DNA of 56,802 nt from BOKV01 sp041739225 (lineage in GTDB: Bacteria; Pseudomonadota; Alphaproteobacteria; Rhizobiales; Rhizobiaceae), in the NCBI GenBank assembly GCA_041739225.1, contig JBGSOG010000066.1:1-56802 (forward strand), in the 5' to 3' direction. The translations under genes and the position numbers were made by a program. Positions 40,141-49,549 of this stretch are shown here, in pieces (positions within the stretch are counted from its first letter, which is position 1; every line of letters starts with the position of its first letter). The notes under the pieces were generated by a model that was not told the DNA's origin, did not search any database, and worked only from the letters and a program-made list of their open reading frames with translations.

Positions 40141-40625
40141 CCGCGAAGTTGCTCGAGAATATGCGAAGCGCCAGAAACATCGACGCCCCTGCCTTGTTCG
40201 ACATTGACGGTTTTCACCACGCCATCCTCAACAATCATCGAATAGCGCCGCGAGCGATGGCCAAATCCGGGAATGCTCATATCGGCTTCCATGCCTACAG
40301 CCCGGGTGAAGACGCCGTTGCCATCAGCGAGGAACACGATCTTTTCCTCGGCCTTGGTTGCCTTGGCCCATTGTGACATGACCCACGCGTCGTTCACCGA
40401 GACAACGGCAATGGCATCGACGCCACTCGAAAGAATGGTTTCGTGATGCTCCAGATAACCCGGCAAATGGTTCATCGTGCAAGTCGGCGTAAACGCGCCC
40501 GGAACTGCAAACAGAACGATTTTTTTCCCGCCGAACACTTCCTCAACCGAACGATCCGCCGGGCCGTCCGGGGTCATTACCTTGAAAACCGCGTTCGGTA
40601 GTTTCTGGCCTGCTTCAATTGTCAT
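40137..40625 (-). CDS. peroxiredoxin, Prx5/type II family
   Basis: A 162-aa thiol peroxidase reducing hydrogen peroxide and organic peroxides. The peroxidatic Cys is C49 in PGAFTPTCTMNHLPGY, the exact type II motif. No second conserved cysteine is present, so it is probably a 1-Cys or glutaredoxin/thioredoxin-dependent form. No glutaredoxin domain is fused. The gene stands alone on the minus strand, 83 bp from the DsbD-N-like gene upstream, and overlaps rnhA tail to tail. Confidence 0.94.
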   Translation of the reverse strand: MTIEAGQKLPNAVFKVMTPDGPADRSVEEVFGGKKIVLFAVPGAFTPTCTMNHLPGYLEHHETILSSGVDAIAVVSVNDAWVMSQWAKATKAEEKIVFLADGNGVFTRAVGMEADMSIPGFGHRSRRYSMIVEDGVVKTVNVEQGRGVDVSGASHILEQLRG

Positions 40626-40708
40626 GAAATTCCCCGGTTTGACTGGTTGCCGAATGGCAAGGCTAAAAAGTCCTTATAGCGCCGGGATTGGACATTTCGA
40701 GATCGAAA

Positions 40709-41512
40709 TCACTTCACCGTCAAGGTTTGTTCCACGGCCTTTGAGCCGGACACCAGCGTAAACCGGAAGTCCTGCCCTTGCGCAGTCACGCCCTTGGGCT
40801 GACCTGCAATTTCCACGGTGAAAACTGCCCTGCTCGCTGCCCGGTCAGCCATTTCAGGAACCGTGAGGTACCAACCCGTCGCACCTTCGACAAACAGCGA
40901 TATATCCTGGCTGTCCGGAGCGACCACGGAAACACTCAGCGCTGTTCCCGATACAACAGCACTCTCGACATTCAATTGTGCCGTTGGCTCGGTGGGCAGT
41001 CCAAGGCGCGCCATGGCGATGAGGGTTTGGACCTTCGGGTCGGACCTGTTGAGATCAATTGCCGGAATTTCCAGGGAGGCTTGCGCCGGTATGCAGATTT
41101 CGTCGCAAACACCCGCCAGTAATTCAAGTCGCAACGCACCACCGGAAGGCAGGTCAGCCCGTTTGCCTGAAAACGGAAATGCCGCCATGCCCTTGTAGCC
41201 TGCAAAGATGCTGGTGCCGGACTTCAATACCGCAGGCGCGGGAAACAACACCTCGCCAATGTCAAAATTTTCAGAGCTGGTGAAATCAAAAACCGGGGGA
41301 ATGCCCGATCCGCCGGGCTCGCGCCAATAGGTCTTCCAACCCGGTTTCAACCGAATTTCGACAAGTCCTGAAACAATGCCTGTGGCCGGATCCATGTCTG
41401 CTGACATCCGTACCTCGCCACCGCCAAGGTCATGCCAATATGTCGAGGCAGCGTTGGCAGGTATAGCCGCCATAGCCATCAGGACTGCAAAAAGAACGAA
41501 AGATTTTTTCAT
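40709..41512 (-). CDS. DsbD N-terminal-like (DsbC/thiol-disulfide interchange) domain protein
   Basis: A 267-aa periplasmic protein with a signal peptide (MKKSFVLFAVLMAMAAIPANA). The fold is that of the N-terminal DsbD domain: VEIRLKPGWKTYWREPGGSGIPPVFDF, VLFPAPAVLKSG and ELLAGVCDEICIPAQASL, with a CxxxC pair (C-DEI-C) as in DsbD/ScsB N-domains that accept electrons. The membrane and thioredoxin domains of full DsbD are missing, so a separate partner is needed. The start at 41512 gives the signal peptide. It is divergent from yqgE and may cooperate with the DsbA-like protein 13 kb away, though nothing links them directly. Confidence 0.88.
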   Translation of the reverse strand: MKKSFVLFAVLMAMAAIPANAASTYWHDLGGGEVRMSADMDPATGIVSGLVEIRLKPGWKTYWREPGGSGIPPVFDFTSSENFDIGEVLFPAPAVLKSGTSIFAGYKGMAAFPFSGKRADLPSGGALRLELLAGVCDEICIPAQASLEIPAIDLNRSDPKVQTLIAMARLGLPTEPTAQLNVESAVVSGTALSVSVVAPDSQDISLFVEGATGWYLTVPEMADRAASRAVFTVEIAGQPKGVTAQGQDFRFTLVSGSKAVEQTLTVK

Positions 41513-41666
41513 GGTGCTGAAATAAACAGGTTTGGCGGCCAATTCTAAACAAATCCCGGCGCAAACGCTCATTTTTCAGTGAGCCTCCGCGTGAAGTTCC
41601 CTGCAAAGCGTCTTTTCCGCAACGTCCAGTCACGATACGATGTGTCAAGGAAAGCATGGAAGCAGC

Positions 41667-42257
41667 ATGTTGATTCGCAGTCTTGATTCATTGCAGGGCC
41701 AGTTTTTGGTGGCGATGCCGAACATGGGTGATGCCAGGTTCGAGCGAAGCGTGGTCTATGTTTGTGCGCATTCCACGGAAGGTTCGATGGGGTTTGTCAT
41801 CAATCGAACCCTTGAAAAGCCGACGATCCCCGACTTCCTCACCCAGCTCAATGTGATCAGCGAAGAGGAAAAGAAACTTTTCTCGCCAGTGTTGTCGCGT
41901 TCACCGCTTTACAATGGCGGGCCGGTGGAACCGGGCAGGGGCTTTGTGCTGCATTCACCCGAATATGTTGCAGAATCCACCATGGTGATCGATGACAGCA
42001 TTTCGATGACTGCAACACTTGAGATCCTGCGTGCCATCTCGCTGGGGCGTGGTCCGAGGAAGGCTTTTGTAGCGCTTGGTTATTCCGGATGGGCGTCCAA
42101 TCAGCTCGAAGAGGAAATTGCGGCAAATGGCTGGCTCACCTGCAATGCCGATCCGGATCTGATTTTTGACCGTGACGAGGACACAAAATACCAGCGTGCC
42201 TTGCGCAACATGGGCGTCGATCCATCCCTGCTGTCTGCGCAAGCCGGGCACGCCTGA
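41667..42257 (+). CDS. YqgE/AlgH family protein
   Basis: A 196-aa cytoplasmic protein of the UPF0301 family. Typical stretches are GQFLVAMPNMGDARFERSVVYV, GSMGFVINR, LYNGGPVEPGRGFVLHS and FVALGYSGWASNQLEEEI. The function is uncertain; older links to alginate regulation in pseudomonads do not transfer. The ATG at 41667 fits the family start (MLIRSLDSLQGQFL); the ATG at 41640 nine codons upstream has no ribosome site. It is monocistronic, with a small palindrome after the stop. Confidence 0.92.
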   Translation: MLIRSLDSLQGQFLVAMPNMGDARFERSVVYVCAHSTEGSMGFVINRTLEKPTIPDFLTQLNVISEEEKKLFSPVLSRSPLYNGGPVEPGRGFVLHSPEYVAESTMVIDDSISMTATLEILRAISLGRGPRKAFVALGYSGWASNQLEEEIAANGWLTCNADPDLIFDRDEDTKYQRALRNMGVDPSLLSAQAGHA

Positions 42258-42268
42258 TCCCGCCTTTT

Positions 42269-42282
42269 CATGCAAATGCATG
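42269..42282. terminator. small palindrome between yqgE and the GGDEF-EAL gene
   Basis: CATGCA-AA-TGCATG lies in the 44-bp convergent gap, with TTTT on both sides (CTTTT before, GGTTTT after). The stem is short, so it is only a weak bidirectional terminator candidate. Confidence 0.35.
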
Positions 42283-42301
42283 GGTTTTGAACCTTTGCAG
42301 A

Positions 42302-45214
42302 CTACTGTCCGGCGAGCCTGTATTCCTCAGCTACCGATGCCTCTGCATCCAGGATGCCCATTGCTTCGCCAAAGAGATAGCCTTGGCCGTACTCACAACC
42401 AAGTTGCAGCAGTTCGGCGACGTCGGATTCGGTTTCAATGCCCTCGGCAATCAGTTTCTGGTCAAGGCCGTGCGCCATCGCAATGATTGAGCGCAAGACT
42501 ACAAGTCGCTCCTTGCGGTCACGGGCGTGGATGAAGCTGCGATCAATCTTGATGGTGTCAAACGGGAAACGCATCAGATAAGTCAGGCTCGAATAACCGG
42601 TTCCAAAGTCATCCATCGACAAACCGACACCCAGTGCCTTGATGCGCCGCAAAACCTCGCTTGAGTTTTCCGGGTTTTCCATCACCAACCCTTCGGTCAA
42701 CTCGATGCGCATCATCGACGCCGGCAAACCGGTTTTCTCCAGGATATCGGCAATATCTGCAACAATGTCATGGCGCAGCAATTCGCGGCTGGAAAGGTTG
42801 ATGCTGACAAACACGGAATTGTCGCCGGTGCGTTCCGAAAGTGCCGCAAAGTCGCGGGCAGCAGTTTCCATGACGAAAGTGCCAAGTTTGTTGATCAGCC
42901 CGGAACGCTCCGCAACCGGGATGAACTCGGCCGGCGAAACATTGCCGAGCCGCGGATGGGTCCAGCGGATCAGCGCCTCAAAACCGGCGATCATGCGGTC
43001 TGACAGGCTGACAATGGGCTGGTACAAAACAGTAATCTGTTGTCTTTCGATAGCCTGTTTCAGGTCTTCCGACAGCAGCGTGGTCTCGTCGCGTGCGGTC
43101 CGAAACGCCGGGCGGAACGGTTCGATCCGGTTGCCGCCAAAGCGCTTGGCCTGGATCATCGCCAATTCGGCATCGCGCAAAATGTCGGCCGGAAGCGTGT
43201 GTTCCCCGGTCATGGTGGCAATGCCTATGGATGCAGTAAGGTTGAGCTCCTCACCGGCAAACAGCAGTGGCGCATTGAGCGTCTTGCGGATTGAGTCAGC
43301 AAACGCAGCGATCTTGTCAGGGGCTGTCTCGGAAAGCAGCAGCAACGCAAACTGGTCACCATCCAGCCTTGCCAGGCTGTCGCCTTGGCGCAGCAGGCGG
43401 CTCAGGCGGCGTGCAGCGGTCAGCAGGATGGTGTCGCCGACACCAAAGCCAAGCCGGTTGTTGAGTTCCCGGAATCGGTCGATGTTGATGTGGAAGACAG
43501 ATGGCCTCGCGCCGTTTTCGCGCTTTGACAGCGACATCACCGTTTCAAGGCGGCTGACCAGCAACAGCCGGTTGTCGAGACCGGTCAGATGGTCGTGTAT
43601 GGTGTCGTGCAGCAGCCGCTCTTCGGCATTCTTCGCGTCAGTGACATCGCTGATCGTGCCGACACACCGAATGAGTTCTCCGTCATTGCCCAACAGGGGG
43701 CGCGCTTTCATGCGGAACCAATGGTATTGACCGGCATCGGATCTCAATCTGAATGTCTGACCGATGCGTCCGCGTTTGTGGTCAACCATCGCATCAAGGG
43801 TCGAGCGGATGCGTTCGCGGTCATTGGGGTGAACCAGGTTCATCCATGTTTTTGCCGGGGCATTCAGCATTCGGTCGGGAAGACCGAGTATGTGGGCAGC
43901 TTCCTCGCCGGTATGGATGAAATCACGCATTGCATCCCAGTCAAACAGGATGTCGCCGGAGCCGGTCAGCGCGAGCGCCTGGCGCTCCACATCGCTGACA
44001 ATGCCTTCTGAAAGCACACCACCGGCAAAAGCATGCTGCATGACCGTGAAACCGAGCAGCATGACAATCAGTACCAACCCGCCGGCAAGCGCAGGCTGGA
44101 TGATATCATTTGATATCAATCCGGTGGCAGTGAACCAGGCGCCAAGCAGCCAGGCAAGCGTCAAAATCCATGTCGGGATCAGCATGACCGCGCGGTCAAA
44201 ACCACGAAGTGCCATGAAGACGATCAATCCTGCGCCGGCAAGGCAGGTCATGGCAAAAGAAAGTCGGGCGATTCCTGCGGCAATTTCGGGCACCACAATT
44301 GCCACACCAAGCAGCAGGACCAAGCCCAGCAGCCAACCGATGGCCACAGTGGAAAAATGCGAATGCCACCTGTTGAGGTTGAGGTAAGCGTACAGGAAAA
44401 TCAGCAATGCGGCTGCCAGAAACACTTCCACTCCGGCCCGCCAGACAGGCGCGCCGGCCGGGGAAATGGTGATTACACGGTCCCAAAAGCCGAAATCGAC
44501 GCACACATATGCCAACACCCCCCATGCAAGCGCCGCCGACGCCGGAAACATGGCCGAGCCCTTGACTACAAACAGGATGGTGAGCAACACGGCAAGCAGG
44601 CCGGAAATGCCAAGAACGATGCCGCGATACAGTGTGTAGCTGTTGACGGTGTCTTTGTAGGCGTCCGGCTCCCAAAGGTAAATTTTTGGCAGCGAAGGTG
44701 TGTGAAGTTCGGCAATCAGCGTGACCACGGCACCAGGATCGAGCGTGACCATGAACACATCTGCTTCGCGGTCTTCGCGTGTTTCCAGGGAAAAGCCTTC
44801 GCTTGGCGTGATTGAACCAATGCGGGCCTTGTCAAGGTCAGGCCAAAACACACCGGAGCCAACCAGTCGGTAGTGCGGCGCCACGATCAGTCGGTCAATT
44901 TGCTCATTGCTGTTGTTGGCAATTGAAAAAGCCGCCCAATGGCTGGCGTCCTCATTGAGTTTCGGTCTCACTTCAATGCGGCGGACAATTCCGTCAATGT
45001 CGGGCGCAGTTGAAATTTTCAGACTGCCTGCATGGCGCAGGGTGAACTCAACAGACGCTGTCAGATCAATGGCAGCAACATCCTTGTTGACCACCACCGG
45101 CTCCAGGGCAAGCGATGATCTTGTGGTCCAAGATGCGCCAAAGGCTGCAATCAGCAGCGCCAGCAACAGGTGCCGAAGTGATTTGAGCGGGAGTTTCAAT
45201 GCCACCTGTTCCAA
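42302..45214 (-). CDS. membrane PAS-GGDEF-EAL protein, probable c-di-GMP phosphodiesterase
   Basis: A 970-aa signalling protein. Order: signal/anchor (about 12-30), periplasmic domain to about 190, seven or eight helices (195-395), PAS (about 415-530), GGDEF (535-700) and EAL (713-955). The GGDEF signature reads DGDQF (618-622), so diguanylate cyclase activity is probably lost, but the inhibitory RxxD site is kept (R609-D612, five residues before). The EAL half is intact: E746-A-L, RIELTEG, MDDFGTGYSSL and AEGIETE. It is therefore predicted to degrade c-di-GMP, with the GGDEF domain sensing GTP or c-di-GMP. The periplasmic-plus-helices layout recalls 7TMR-DISM receptors. The TTG start at 45214 is uncertain; a GTG three codons later is possible. 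Confidence 0.92.
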   Translation of the reverse strand: MEQVALKLPLKSLRHLLLALLIAAFGASWTTRSSLALEPVVVNKDVAAIDLTASVEFTLRHAGSLKISTAPDIDGIVRRIEVRPKLNEDASHWAAFSIANNSNEQIDRLIVAPHYRLVGSGVFWPDLDKARIGSITPSEGFSLETREDREADVFMVTLDPGAVVTLIAELHTPSLPKIYLWEPDAYKDTVNSYTLYRGIVLGISGLLAVLLTILFVVKGSAMFPASAALAWGVLAYVCVDFGFWDRVITISPAGAPVWRAGVEVFLAAALLIFLYAYLNLNRWHSHFSTVAIGWLLGLVLLLGVAIVVPEIAAGIARLSFAMTCLAGAGLIVFMALRGFDRAVMLIPTWILTLAWLLGAWFTATGLISNDIIQPALAGGLVLIVMLLGFTVMQHAFAGGVLSEGIVSDVERQALALTGSGDILFDWDAMRDFIHTGEEAAHILGLPDRMLNAPAKTWMNLVHPNDRERIRSTLDAMVDHKRGRIGQTFRLRSDAGQYHWFRMKARPLLGNDGELIRCVGTISDVTDAKNAEERLLHDTIHDHLTGLDNRLLLVSRLETVMSLSKRENGARPSVFHINIDRFRELNNRLGFGVGDTILLTAARRLSRLLRQGDSLARLDGDQFALLLLSETAPDKIAAFADSIRKTLNAPLLFAGEELNLTASIGIATMTGEHTLPADILRDAELAMIQAKRFGGNRIEPFRPAFRTARDETTLLSEDLKQAIERQQITVLYQPIVSLSDRMIAGFEALIRWTHPRLGNVSPAEFIPVAERSGLINKLGTFVMETAARDFAALSERTGDNSVFVSINLSSRELLRHDIVADIADILEKTGLPASMMRIELTEGLVMENPENSSEVLRRIKALGVGLSMDDFGTGYSSLTYLMRFPFDTIKIDRSFIHARDRKERLVVLRSIIAMAHGLDQKLIAEGIETESDVAELLQLGCEYGQGYLFGEAMGILDAEASVAEEYRLAGQ

Positions 45215-45310
45215 GCTGTATCACAAACGGGAAACTGCCCGCGACCAAATGCCAATTGCAATATCCTGCCTGACTGTCCGCGTAAACGCTGCAACGTCAG
45301 ACAGACCTTT

Positions 45311-45955
45311 CTATCGAACAGTTTCCGGCTTTTTCCCGGTATTTGCTGCCAACAATCCCGATTGCCAGGCATTATCGCCGCGCAAGGTGGCAAAAAGCAG
45401 ATGGTCGCGCCGCCGACCATTGATTTCCAGATATGCCCGGGCCTTGCCTTCAGCTGCAAATCCGCATTTTTCCAGGAGGCGGATCGACCGGTTGTTTTCA
45501 GGCAAACAGGCTGCTTCAACGCGCTCCAGGCCCAGGCGGTTGAAAGCTTCGGCAAGCACCAGCAGTACAGCCTTGGTCATGATGCCCCTGCCGGCATATG
45601 GTTCGCCCATCCAGTAGCCGATCTGGCCCGAGTGTGAAGCGCCAAGCCGGACCTGCGAAAGCGTCAGTCCGCCCTGCAATTCCATCCGGCCATTGCCAGC
45701 GCCATTGCCAAAAACAAACCAGGTATGCCCCGTCATTGCCTGTGCTTCGCGGGCATGGCGCTCAAGACGACGGCGAAAGCCGGCGATGGTCAAATCGTCA
45801 ACCGGCCATTTGGGCTCCCATGGAACAAGAAACCCGGCACTTTGTTCGCGCAGTGCCCGCCAGTGATGAAAGTCCTCCATTCTTGGCTCGCGCAAAAAAA
45901 CATTGTCCAGTTCCAGTCCGCGACGGCTTTTTAGTCTTTGCGGAAAGAAGCGCAT
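45311..45955 (-). CDS. GNAT family N-acetyltransferase, RimJ/RimL-like
   Basis: A 214-aa acetyltransferase. FLREPRMEDFHHWRALREQS opens the domain, and IGYWMGEPYAGRGIMTKAV carries the acetyl-CoA-binding Q/RxxGxG/A-type loop, followed by ERVEAACLPENNRSIRLLEKCGF, the RimJ/RimL signature. The likely substrate is a protein N-terminus, perhaps a ribosomal protein, but small-molecule substrates occur in the family. It lies 15 bp after the M16 peptidase gene, third in the thrC operon. Confidence 0.9.
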   Translation of the reverse strand: MRFFPQRLKSRRGLELDNVFLREPRMEDFHHWRALREQSAGFLVPWEPKWPVDDLTIAGFRRRLERHAREAQAMTGHTWFVFGNGAGNGRMELQGGLTLSQVRLGASHSGQIGYWMGEPYAGRGIMTKAVLLVLAEAFNRLGLERVEAACLPENNRSIRLLEKCGFAAEGKARAYLEINGRRRDHLLFATLRGDNAWQSGLLAANTGKKPETVR

Positions 45956-45970
45956 CGCAGGATGTCCAAG

Positions 45971-47254
45971 TTATTCTGCCGCTGCGGCTGCGCGGAATCC
46001 CAGCCTGGCTGCGATTTCTTCCTGGCGCATCACGCTGCCAACCGGTCCGACAGCAGCCAGGGTTGGATTGGACTGGGTAAACAGTCGAACGGCCAAATCC
46101 TGCAACCTCTCGGGCGAAATTGCGGCAAGACGGTCGTTGAGTTCCTCGTTGGTCACGAGGCGGCCGTACAACAGGATTTGCCTGGCAATTTGCCCTGAAC
46201 GGGACGAGGGGCTCTCCATGCTCATCAGCAGGCTCGAGCGGATTTGTGCGCGGGCCCGCTTGACTTCCTGCTCGTTGATATCCTGCGCAGCGCGCAACAA
46301 TTCATCAATGATCACCGGAACCAGTTCTGCTGCATCCTCTTCCCCGGTTGCAGCATGAATGCCGAAAATGCCGGAATCGGAAAACGCCCAGTGGAAGGCA
46401 TAAATCGAGTAACAAAGGCCGCGTTTTTCGCGCACTTCCTGAAAAAGGCGCGATGACATGCCGCCACCAAGCACAGTTGCAAGAAGCTGCGACGCATAGA
46501 AATCGCGGACCTGATATGGCTTGCCTTCAAATCCGATGACGATCTGTACTTCCTGGAACTCACGCTCCAAAAGGCACTCTCCGCCCCTGTAAAACGCAGG
46601 CTGGGGAGGTGTTCCCGTTTCATTTCCAAAAAGGCCGAATGTCGTTCTCGCTTGTTCAACCAAAGCGTCATGGTCAACCTTGCCGGCTGCCGAAAGCACC
46701 ATGTTCGGGCCACGATAATGGTCGTTGAGATAAGTCCGGAGACTTTCAGCACCAAAGGATTGAACCGTTTCCGGGGTGCCCAGGATTGGACGGCCGATCG
46801 GTTGCCCGGCAAATGCCGTGTTCTGGAACAGGTCGAACACCAAATCATCCGGCGTGTCTTTTGCAGATCCGATTTCCTGCAAAATGACATGTTGCTCGCG
46901 TTCGAGTTCGGCTTCGTCAAAGGTTGAATTGGCAAGGATGTCGTGAAGGATGTCGATACCCAGTTCCACATCATCCTGCAGCACCCGCGCATAATAGGAT
47001 GTGGTTTCAACACTGGTTGCGGCGTTCACGTCGCCGCCGACATTCTCGATTTCTTCGGCAATCTGGATGGCAGTCCGGCTTTTTGTGCCCTTGAATGCCA
47101 TATGTTCCAGCAAATGGGCCACGCCGTGCTGATCGCGCCGTTCATTGCGCGCACCCGCCTTCACCCATATCCCCAACGCCGCACTTTCAAGGTGGGGCAT
47201 GTTTTCGCTCACCACGGTCAAGCCGTTTTCGAGCTTTGTCACATCTACGCTCAT
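45971..47254 (-). CDS. M16 family zinc peptidase (processing-peptidase-like)
   Basis: A 427-aa single-unit M16B peptidase, similar to mitochondrial processing peptidase beta. The inverted zinc motif HxxEH is H47-E50-H51 (VAHLLEHMAFKGT), and the downstream third ligand Glu lies in ELEREQHVILQEI. The family's RPILGTPE and GGGMSSRLFQEVREKRGLCYSI motifs are visible. There is no signal peptide, so it is probably cytoplasmic. It sits 83 bp after thrC and 15 bp before the GNAT gene, a conserved rhizobial order. Substrates are unknown. Confidence 0.94.
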   Translation of the reverse strand: MSVDVTKLENGLTVVSENMPHLESAALGIWVKAGARNERRDQHGVAHLLEHMAFKGTKSRTAIQIAEEIENVGGDVNAATSVETTSYYARVLQDDVELGIDILHDILANSTFDEAELEREQHVILQEIGSAKDTPDDLVFDLFQNTAFAGQPIGRPILGTPETVQSFGAESLRTYLNDHYRGPNMVLSAAGKVDHDALVEQARTTFGLFGNETGTPPQPAFYRGGECLLEREFQEVQIVIGFEGKPYQVRDFYASQLLATVLGGGMSSRLFQEVREKRGLCYSIYAFHWAFSDSGIFGIHAATGEEDAAELVPVIIDELLRAAQDINEQEVKRARAQIRSSLLMSMESPSSRSGQIARQILLYGRLVTNEELNDRLAAISPERLQDLAVRLFTQSNPTLAAVGPVGSVMRQEEIAARLGFRAAAAAE

Positions 47255-47337
47255 GATGTCATCTTAGCGTCACACCGACTGGATGTCATTCCGTTTCCAT
47301 CAGAAGATTTTGGTTAGGTTAAAGTGCACCGGTCATT

Positions 47338-48720
47338 TCACAAACGGGCTTCAATGAAGGCCTGCATGGCAGTGAGGTCATTGGAAACTGTTTCAAAACG
47401 CTCGGTCCGGTCCATCAAATCGCCACACCAGACCGGCAATTGCGGGCGAATTCCACTGGCAGCAAAGACTGCATCGGGAAATTTTGCCGGATGCGCGGTT
47501 GCAAGGGTCACCATCGGTGCATTTCCCTGCAACTGTTGTGCAACATGCAATCCGACAGCAGTGTGTGGGTCGGCAAGATACCCGCTTTTTTGCAAGACAT
47601 GAGCGATTGTGGCCGCTGTTTGCAGCTCATCCGCCGCACCCGCATCAAATTCCGCACGAATGCGCGCAAGAACACCTTCCGGCAAGGCAAATGCTCCGGA
47701 CTGCGTCAGTGATCCCATCATTGACAGGACGCTCTCAGCATTTTTGTCAGCAGCTTCGAAAAGCAAACGCTCGAAGTTGGACGAGACTTCGATATCCATG
47801 GAGGGCGATGTCGTGGCCGAAACGCCCGTCACTTCATAGCGGCCACTGGCAATGGTTCGTGCCAGAATGTCGTTCCTGTTTGTGGCGATGACCAGCCGCT
47901 CGACCGCAAGACCCATCCGTTTGGCAGCATAGCCGGCAAAAATGTCACCGAAATTGCCGGTTGGCACGGTGAATGATACTGCCTTGTGCGGCGCACCGAG
48001 CCTGGATGCCGCAAAAAAATAGTAGACGATCTGGGCCATGATGCGGCCCCAGTTGATCGAGTTGACCCCTGAAAGCCGCGTGCGGTCGCGGAAGCGAAAG
48101 TCATTGAACATCGCTTTGACGAGAGCCTGGCAGTCGTCAAAATTGCCCTCCACTGCCACCGCATGAACGTTGGCATCTTTGGTGGTTGTCATTTGCCGTT
48201 GTTGGACGGGCGAAACCTTGCCTTTTGGAAACAGGATGAAAATATCGGTGTTTGCCCTGCCGCGAAATGCCTCGATGGCGGCCCCACCGGTATCGCCGGA
48301 CGTTGCGCCCACAATGGTTGCCCGCTCGCCGCGCGCCGAAAGCACATGGTCCATGAGGCGCGCAAGCAATTGCATCGCCACATCCTTGAAGGCGAGCGTG
48401 GGCCCGTGAAAAAGCTCGAGGATGTAGTGCGAAGGCCCGGCCTGGACGAGCGGCGTGACGGCATCATGGCGAAACGTCGCATAGGATTGATCGATCATCG
48501 TGTCAAAATCGGCGCGGTCGATTTCGCCGCCAACATAAGGCCACAGCACGGCCTTCGCGACCTCGCTGTAGGGCATTGTGGCAAATGCGCTGACATCATT
48601 GGCAGAAATTTGCGGCCATGATTGTGGCAGATACAGGCCGCCATCGCGCGCCAGCCCGGCCAGGAGCGCGTCGGAAAAGCCGAGAACCGGCGCAGAGCCG
48701 CGGGTGCTTTCGTATTGCAA
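47338..48720 (-). CDS. thrC: threonine synthase
   Basis: PLP enzyme making threonine from O-phosphohomoserine, the product of thrB in this window. The 460-aa protein has the long-form signatures: GLARDGGLYLPQSWP near the N-terminus, the PLP lysine in HGPTLAFKDVAMQLL, GATSGDTGGAAIEAFRG, FPKGKVSPVQQRQM and VPTGNFGDIFAGYAAKRMG. It uses TTG at 48720, with GGGGA seven bases upstream and homology starting there (MQYESTRGSAPVLGFSD); further upstream the frame is open but unrelated. First gene of the operon with the M16 and GNAT genes. Confidence 0.96.
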   Translation of the reverse strand: MQYESTRGSAPVLGFSDALLAGLARDGGLYLPQSWPQISANDVSAFATMPYSEVAKAVLWPYVGGEIDRADFDTMIDQSYATFRHDAVTPLVQAGPSHYILELFHGPTLAFKDVAMQLLARLMDHVLSARGERATIVGATSGDTGGAAIEAFRGRANTDIFILFPKGKVSPVQQRQMTTTKDANVHAVAVEGNFDDCQALVKAMFNDFRFRDRTRLSGVNSINWGRIMAQIVYYFFAASRLGAPHKAVSFTVPTGNFGDIFAGYAAKRMGLAVERLVIATNRNDILARTIASGRYEVTGVSATTSPSMDIEVSSNFERLLFEAADKNAESVLSMMGSLTQSGAFALPEGVLARIRAEFDAGAADELQTAATIAHVLQKSGYLADPHTAVGLHVAQQLQGNAPMVTLATAHPAKFPDAVFAASGIRPQLPVWCGDLMDRTERFETVSNDLTAMQAFIEARL

Positions 48721-48878
48721 GTAACAATCCCCAGTAAGGCAGCAGCGCCGCTTTTTAGCCTTGTTCAAAAGCCAAGTGCAAGCAGGGCACGTTTGCCATG
48801 TTGCAATTGCACCCGTTCGCAATCCAAACCAGTGCTGCTATAGAGATGGCTGGACATTCATTTTGCGGAAAGCATGCA

Positions 48879-49547
48879 ATGGTTGGAAGTATTCATTCTT
48901 TTTGTCGCAGGTCGCCAATGCGAGCGGCAGCCTTGGTGGCAATAGCGGCAGCATTGGCTGCATGCAATGCAGGATCGGGCAAGGTTGATTCAACCCTCGG
49001 CAGCGCCCAAACGCAGCCCGCTGCTCCCGGACAGGCCACACTGGCGCAACCGGCCGTCAATCAGGTGCAGGATCTGCGTGCCTATTGCCCCAAAACCGTC
49101 CAGCGCGCCGGTACTGAGACATTCAATTTGTTTCCCGAAAAAATGAAGCGGGATGACCCGGAGTCTTCCAAGCTGCTTCGATTTCGCTCAACGATCACCG
49201 AGATTGTCCGCGAGTGCAACTATTACAACGATTTGCTGCAAATCAAGGTTGGCGTTGCCGGTCGGATCATTTCCGGGCCTTCCGGCGAAACCGGGCAGTT
49301 CGTGATGCCGATCCGCATTGCCGTCACACGCGGCGATGAGGTGCTTTACACCCAGATGCACGAAGTACCTGCCGAAGTACCTGCCGGGCGAACCAACAAC
49401 ACATTCAGTTTTGTCGATTCTGCCATCTCGATTCCCAAGCCGGACAAGGAAAACATCATCATTTATGTCGGCTATGACGAGCAGCGCAACGATACCGCCG
49501 GCTCAGGCGTCAAACCAAAAGAAAAGCCGCTGTCGAAGGTGAATTGA
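48879..49547 (+). CDS. lipoprotein, hypothetical
   Basis: A 222-aa predicted lipoprotein. A hydrophobic segment MRAAALVAIAAALAAC places the lipobox (LAAC) about 29 residues from the ATG at 48879, which has GGAAAG six bases upstream; the ATG at 48918 would give a 16-residue signal and is an alternative. The mature protein begins with an Ala/Gln/Pro-rich linker, then a compact domain with two cysteines (YCPKTV and ECNYYND) and EDEVLYTQMHEVP-like strands. No family is recognised with confidence. A 12-bp tandem duplication (49361-49384) adds VPAE. Its start is divergent from thrC. Confidence 0.75.
   Translation: MVGSIHSFCRRSPMRAAALVAIAAALAACNAGSGKVDSTLGSAQTQPAAPGQATLAQPAVNQVQDLRAYCPKTVQRAGTETFNLFPEKMKRDDPESSKLLRFRSTITEIVRECNYYNDLLQIKVGVAGRIISGPSGETGQFVMPIRIAVTRGDEVLYTQMHEVPAEVPAGRTNNTFSFVDSAISIPKPDKENIIIYVGYDEQRNDTAGSGVKPKEKPLSKVN
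49361..49384 (+). repeat. 12-bp tandem duplication in the lipoprotein gene
   Basis: CGAAGTACCTGC occurs twice in tandem with no mismatch, keeping the frame and giving EVPAEVPAG. The identity suggests a recent event. Confidence 0.85.
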
Positions 49548-49549
49548 CC

